A stretch of 64,000 bases of DNA from Zingiber officinale. Lineage: Eukaryota; Streptophyta; Magnoliopsida; Zingiberales; Zingiberaceae. The translations under genes and the position numbers were made by a program. Where the stretch lies: NCBI RefSeq assembly GCF_018446385.1, contig NC_056000.1:53724722-53788721 (forward strand), given 5' to 3'. Within the stretch, counting starts at the first letter, position 1. Every line of letters starts with the position of its first letter. Positions 60,018 to 64,000 of the stretch are shown here, one piece after another. The notes under the pieces were generated by a model. The model made no database searches and was not told the origin of the DNA. It saw only the letters and a list, made by a program, of their open reading frames with translations.

Positions 60018-62041
60018 CTGATCCTGTTCGAACCAAGAGTCAACGAACGCTGGGGATGCGGCGCTCCCTGCTGGATCCTCGAGTGCTCCGGTGAACCTGC
60101 AGCAAAACCGAGCCGGGAGGGGTGTCCCGGCGACGGCCCTCCGACGCTCAAGTCAGGTAAGCTACGATGAACAAAGTGGCTTCCAAAATCTCAGAATACA
60201 TACCTCACCGGCGAAACCTGAGGTTCTTTATATAGAGCTATGAAGGGTCTGGGCACGCGTACCTAGTTGCATACGTGTCTTCTGTCCTTTCCTAGGTATG
60301 CGGCTGTCAGAAAGCTTACCTGTCCTTTCCTAGGTATGTGGCTGTCAGAAAACTTACCTGACCCATATCGCTACAGTCAAAGCATACCCTCGATGGGACA
60401 GCAGAATCCCCTGTCACAAGATTTGTAGCATGACACACACATGAAACCTACCGGTTGTAGTTTTGCTTCATCCGTTGACGGTACGCCATCAGCCGAACGG
60501 ATGCTTTGGCACGCTCTTCGTCAACCATATCCAGCTCCATATTCCTCCGCTCGGCGTTGACTTCATCATAACACTAGACCCGGACGGACTCTACGCCGAC
60601 TTCAACTGGAATGACCGCTTCACCGCCGTACACCAGATGAAAAGGTGTAACGCCCGTTCCTTCCTTAGGAGTCGTCCGGATGGCCCATAAAACACCCGGC
60701 ACTTCATCCGGCCAACTTCCTCCCACGCGGTCGAGCCGAGCGCGCAGAATGCTACTTCGGCTTGGCCGTTGCTTTGGGGATAAGCCACGGACGTGAAGTG
60801 TTGCTCGATGCCGTAGCTTTTGCACCAATCTTCCAGCACCTTCCCTGTGAATTGCCGCCCATTGTCGGAAACCAATCGGCGAGGGATACCGAACCTACAG
60901 ATGATGTGTTGCCATATGAATTTTTTGACCATCTGTTCGGTGATCCTGGCTAGTGGCTCGGCTTCTACCCATTTGGAGAAATAATCGACCGCTACCAGCA
61001 AAAATTTCCTCTGCCCAGTCGCCATTGGAAATGGACCCACAATATCCATTCCCCATTAATCGAACGGACATGAAACGGTTGATGCTTTCATCTCCTCTGC
61101 CGGTCGGTGAGAGAAGTTGTGATACTTCTGGCATGAAAGGCACGTAGATACTGTCCGAGCGGCGTCCATTTGTAAGGTCGGCCAAAAGTATCCAGCTAGC
61201 AAAATCTTCTTGGCTAGTGATCGTCCGCTCGGATGTACCTCCTGGAGGATGTACCTCCTGGAGGATGTACCTCCGCACGATCCTTGATGTACCTCCTGGA
61301 GGATGTAAGCCGAATCTTCTGAGCTCACACATTTCAACAATGGGCGAGAGAAAGCCTTCTTGTAGAGCTGATCGCCGATAAGTGTGAACCGACCGGCCCT
61401 CCTCCTGAGCAGCTGGGCTTCATCCCGATCGGCCGGTGTGACTCCCGAGCGAAGGAACTCTATGATGGGTGTCCTCCAGTCGCTGGGAAACGTAAGGCTT
61501 TCCATCCGGTCGACGTGCGCTACCAGCAGTACTTTTTCAATAGGTTGCTGAATGGTGACCGGCACTATAGAACTTGCTAGCTTGGCCAAGTCATCTGCTG
61601 CCTGGTTCTCCGTTCGGGGAATTTTTTGAATAAGGACCTCTCGGAAAGTGGCTTTGAGTTTTTCAAAGGCTTCAGCGTAGAGCTTAAGCCGAGCGCTGTT
61701 AATTTCAAAGGTACCAGAAAGTTGCTGAGCGGCCAACTGTGAATCCGAATAGAGAGTCACCCGACCGGCACCCACATGCCGGGCTGCCTGCAATCCGGCT
61801 ATGAGGGCCTCATATTCTGCTTCGTTGTTGGTAGCTTTGTAATCCATCCGGACGGATAGGTGCATCTTCTCTTCTTGAGGTGAGAGCAGCAATATTCCAA
61901 TCCCACTTCCGAGCCGAGTGGAGGACTCATCCACATATATTCTCCACATAGCTTCCGGCTCTGGCCTTTGCACTTCGGTCACAAAATCAGCCAAGGATTG
62001 GGCTTTGATCGCCGAGCGTTGCTAGGATATCTTCGAGCCAA
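60018..62041 (-). mobile_element. Truncated Gypsy fragment, Tat-like: RNase H, integrase and part of an LTR
   Basis: Minus-strand order: an RNase H of the extra, archaeal-like type (61994-61300, WRIYVDESS, NNEAEYEALIAGL, YSDSQL), the HHCC zinc region with CLSCQKYHNF, integrase core (61049-60760, MDIVGPFPMA, VDYFSKWVEAEPL, SDNGRQFTG) and integrase C-terminal part (to about 60450). Then comes a partial LTR ending GGATCA at 60018 with a reverse TATA (TATATAAAG at 60235) and the TGACTTGAGCGTCGGAGGG leader near 60157. A TACCTCCTGGAGGATG short repeat is expanded at 61230-61310, and a 47-bp duplication lies at 60280-60365. Known: the extra RNase H marks the Tat lineage. The piece is truncated and broken. 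Confidence 0.8.
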
Positions 62042-62180
62042 GGGTTGCTAGGAAAAATTCTGTTCTTGTACAATTTTTTTATACAGGGAAATTTAAATAG
62101 AACGAAATTTCAACGCCTTCATTAACATGTCGACACACCTTTTCCTCTTTTCTTGGAGCTATGAACCCCTTGGGGTGATC
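62042..62180. repeat. 138-bp junction block, right copy
   Basis: Second copy of 59880-60017, differing at a handful of bases. It continues directly into Copia A RT sequence at 62181, so this copy looks like the original junction. TTAAC lies at 62122-62126. Confidence 0.9.
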
Positions 62181-64000
62181 CATATAGATTTCTTCTTCCA
62201 ACTCACCATTTAAGAATGCAGTCTTAATATTCATTTGGTGTATTTTAAGGTTAAGCAGTGTTACGATGGCTATCAACACTCGTATATAAGTAATCCTTGT
62301 CACCGGTGAGTAGGTATCGAAGTAATCAATACTTTCCTTTTGCTTATATCCTTTGGCTATAAGTCCAGCTTTATACTTGTCAATCGATCCATCAGCTTTA
62401 TACTTGCATTTTAGTATCCACTTACAACCTAATAGTTTAGTACTAGAAGGAAGGTCCACTAATTCCCAAATATGGTTATTCATGATGAACTCAATTTCAT
62501 TATTGACAGCTTCTTTCCACAATGGGGAGTCGGTACTAGAGAGAGCTTCGCTTAATGTTCTTGGGTCCATTTCCAACATAAAAGTCATGAAGTCTGGCCC
62601 AAACAATTTCTCAACTCTAGCTCGTTTGCTCTGACGTGGCTCTTCACTTTGATTGTCAATAGTTCTTTTATGACAACTAAGTTCAGGAATATCATTTTCG
62701 TTAGAACTTCCGTTGTTATCACTTTGAATGTTTCCCTTTAATGTTCGATTTTTACGTTCGGCAACACCATTTGATTGAGATGAGTAAGGCGCCGTTGTCT
62801 GATGGATAATGGCAAATTCTGAACAAAACTCATCAAACAGTGCACCATATTCTCCACCTCTATCGCTACGAATTATTTTAATTCGTTTATCAAGTTGATT
62901 CTCAACTTCTGTTTTATAGGTTCTGAAAGCTTTTAAGGCTTCATCTTTACTTCTTAAAAGAAAGACATAGCAGAACCTCGTGCAGTCATCGATAAAAGTA
63001 ATAAAATACTTTTTAGCTCCTCTAGTTTGCACGAATTTTAAGTCATATAGATCACTATGTATTAACATTAGAGGAGTCGTTGACCTTTCCACTAAATGAA
63101 AAGGTAGTCTCGTCATTTTTGCTTCCACGCACACTTCACATTTGTGTGTTTTGCCCATATTGACATTTGGTAATAAATTTAACTTGACGAGACGTTTAAG
63201 AGTATTATTATTGACATGCCTAAGTCGATCATGCTATAAATTAAAACACTCAACAACGTAGTTGAAAGCTTTTATTTTATTACCATCAAAGTCACAGTGT
63301 ATAGTCATTACAACCATTTTGAACAGACTCTGTTCTAAGTACCCCTTACCTATGAATACAACATTCTTCGTAAGTACAAAGTTGTTTGACTGTAACACTA
63401 GTTTGAAACCGACTTTAACAAGTGCTGATCCAGAAACTAGGTTCTTCCTGATGTCGGGAACATAGAGCACATCAATGAGCGTTAGCTCTTTCCCAGACAT
63501 CATTTTCATAACAACCTTCCCGAGTCTGACAATCGAGGATGTCGTGGAATTGCCCATATAAAGCTTTCTTCCACTTATCGGAGTATACTTGGAGAACATC
63601 GCCTTATCAGAACAGATATGACGTGTTGCTCCAGTATCGATCCACCACTGCTTCGGGTTATCCATCATCGTGTTGGCTTCAAACACGACCGCGGTGAGAT
63701 CCAATTCCATGTCGTCAGAAATTACGACCTAGTTCGCAGCATCCTTCTGAGTCTTGGTTGGTTTCTTCAGGCGTCTATAGTCTTTGGGCATGTGTCCTGA
63801 TTTCCTACAGTTGTAGCATGTGTTCTTAAATTTCTTACCTTGAGCCTTCTTTTTGGATTGGTTCGGCTTTTTGGCTTTTGGCTCAGCCAGGTTCGAGATC
63901 TCGTCGACTACCCGCTTTGTTCCTCTGAAGTCGGACATCTTTCGATTATCTTCCTCAATTCGTAGCCTTAGGATTAGGCCTTCAAGTCCCATCTCCTTTT
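62122..64000 (-). mobile_element. Copia element A, 5' part: gag end, protease, integrase, RT start
   Basis: Minus-strand parts in order: gag zinc-knuckle region (63992-63729, CYNCRKSGH), protease (63710-63240, WWIDTGATRHICSD; GAG-pre-integrase stretch after it), integrase (63158-62730, [42 protein letters not shown]), linker, then the first part of RT (62560-62180, [31 protein letters not shown]). Gag continues beyond the window edge. This is the other half of the element at 41116-43244; the split is the solo-LTR insertion. Several breaks are present; fossil. Confidence 0.85.

Overview
This is repeat-rich plant nuclear DNA. Three host genes with canonical GT-AG introns sit in the middle (about 21.5-38.5 kb), flanked on both sides by nested LTR retrotransposons. 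The strongly GC-rich coding exons next to AT-rich introns, and the family mix (Copia, Athila-like, Tat-like and Del/Tekay-like Gypsy, hAT, RTE, SINE), suggest a monocot with a large genome. I would guess Zingiberales or a relative, but nothing in the sequence proves it.

Left nest (1-15296): the 3' part of a plus-strand Gypsy element that looks like the Tat lineage. It has antisense reading frames (442-3013 and 5292-5768), a 72-bp satellite-like array (3588-4962), a polypurine tract and a 3' LTR starting at 6017. That LTR carries a 77-bp array and is split by a complete minus-strand, gag-only Copia-type element (6892-14391, TSD TATAG) whose interior is mostly AT-only low-complexity DNA. A worn hAT transposase gene (15380-17660) and an old LTR-like stretch follow.

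Host genes: TONNEAU1 (21517-26875; cortical-microtubule and preprophase-band protein, 261 aa modelled), REV7/MAD2B (29139-32430; HORMA-domain subunit of DNA polymerase zeta, 207 aa modelled) and a U-box protein with USP-like, coiled-coil and degenerate kinase domains (35374-38451, 759 aa modelled). Their introns and spacers hold an RTE LINE tail, tRNA-derived SINEs, and two hAT MITEs with perfect 8-bp target duplications.

Right nest (41.1-64 kb): a minus-strand Copia element was split in its RT region by a TGTTGG-type solo LTR (TSD TTAAC). That solo LTR was split by an Athila-like element (44268-59110) that has gag, protease and an env-like ORF but no recognisable pol. The Athila-like element in turn holds a 3.6-kb Del/Tekay-like solo LTR and a second TGTTGG-type solo LTR. 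A truncated Tat-like Gypsy piece lies between two copies of a 138-bp junction block.

The most unusual signal is in the LTRs of the 6892-14391 element: 41-bp tandem units whose 7-bp hairpin stems differ between units but stay perfectly complementary. A second is a set of paired 12-bp GC palindromes just upstream of the TATA box in the Athila-like LTRs.
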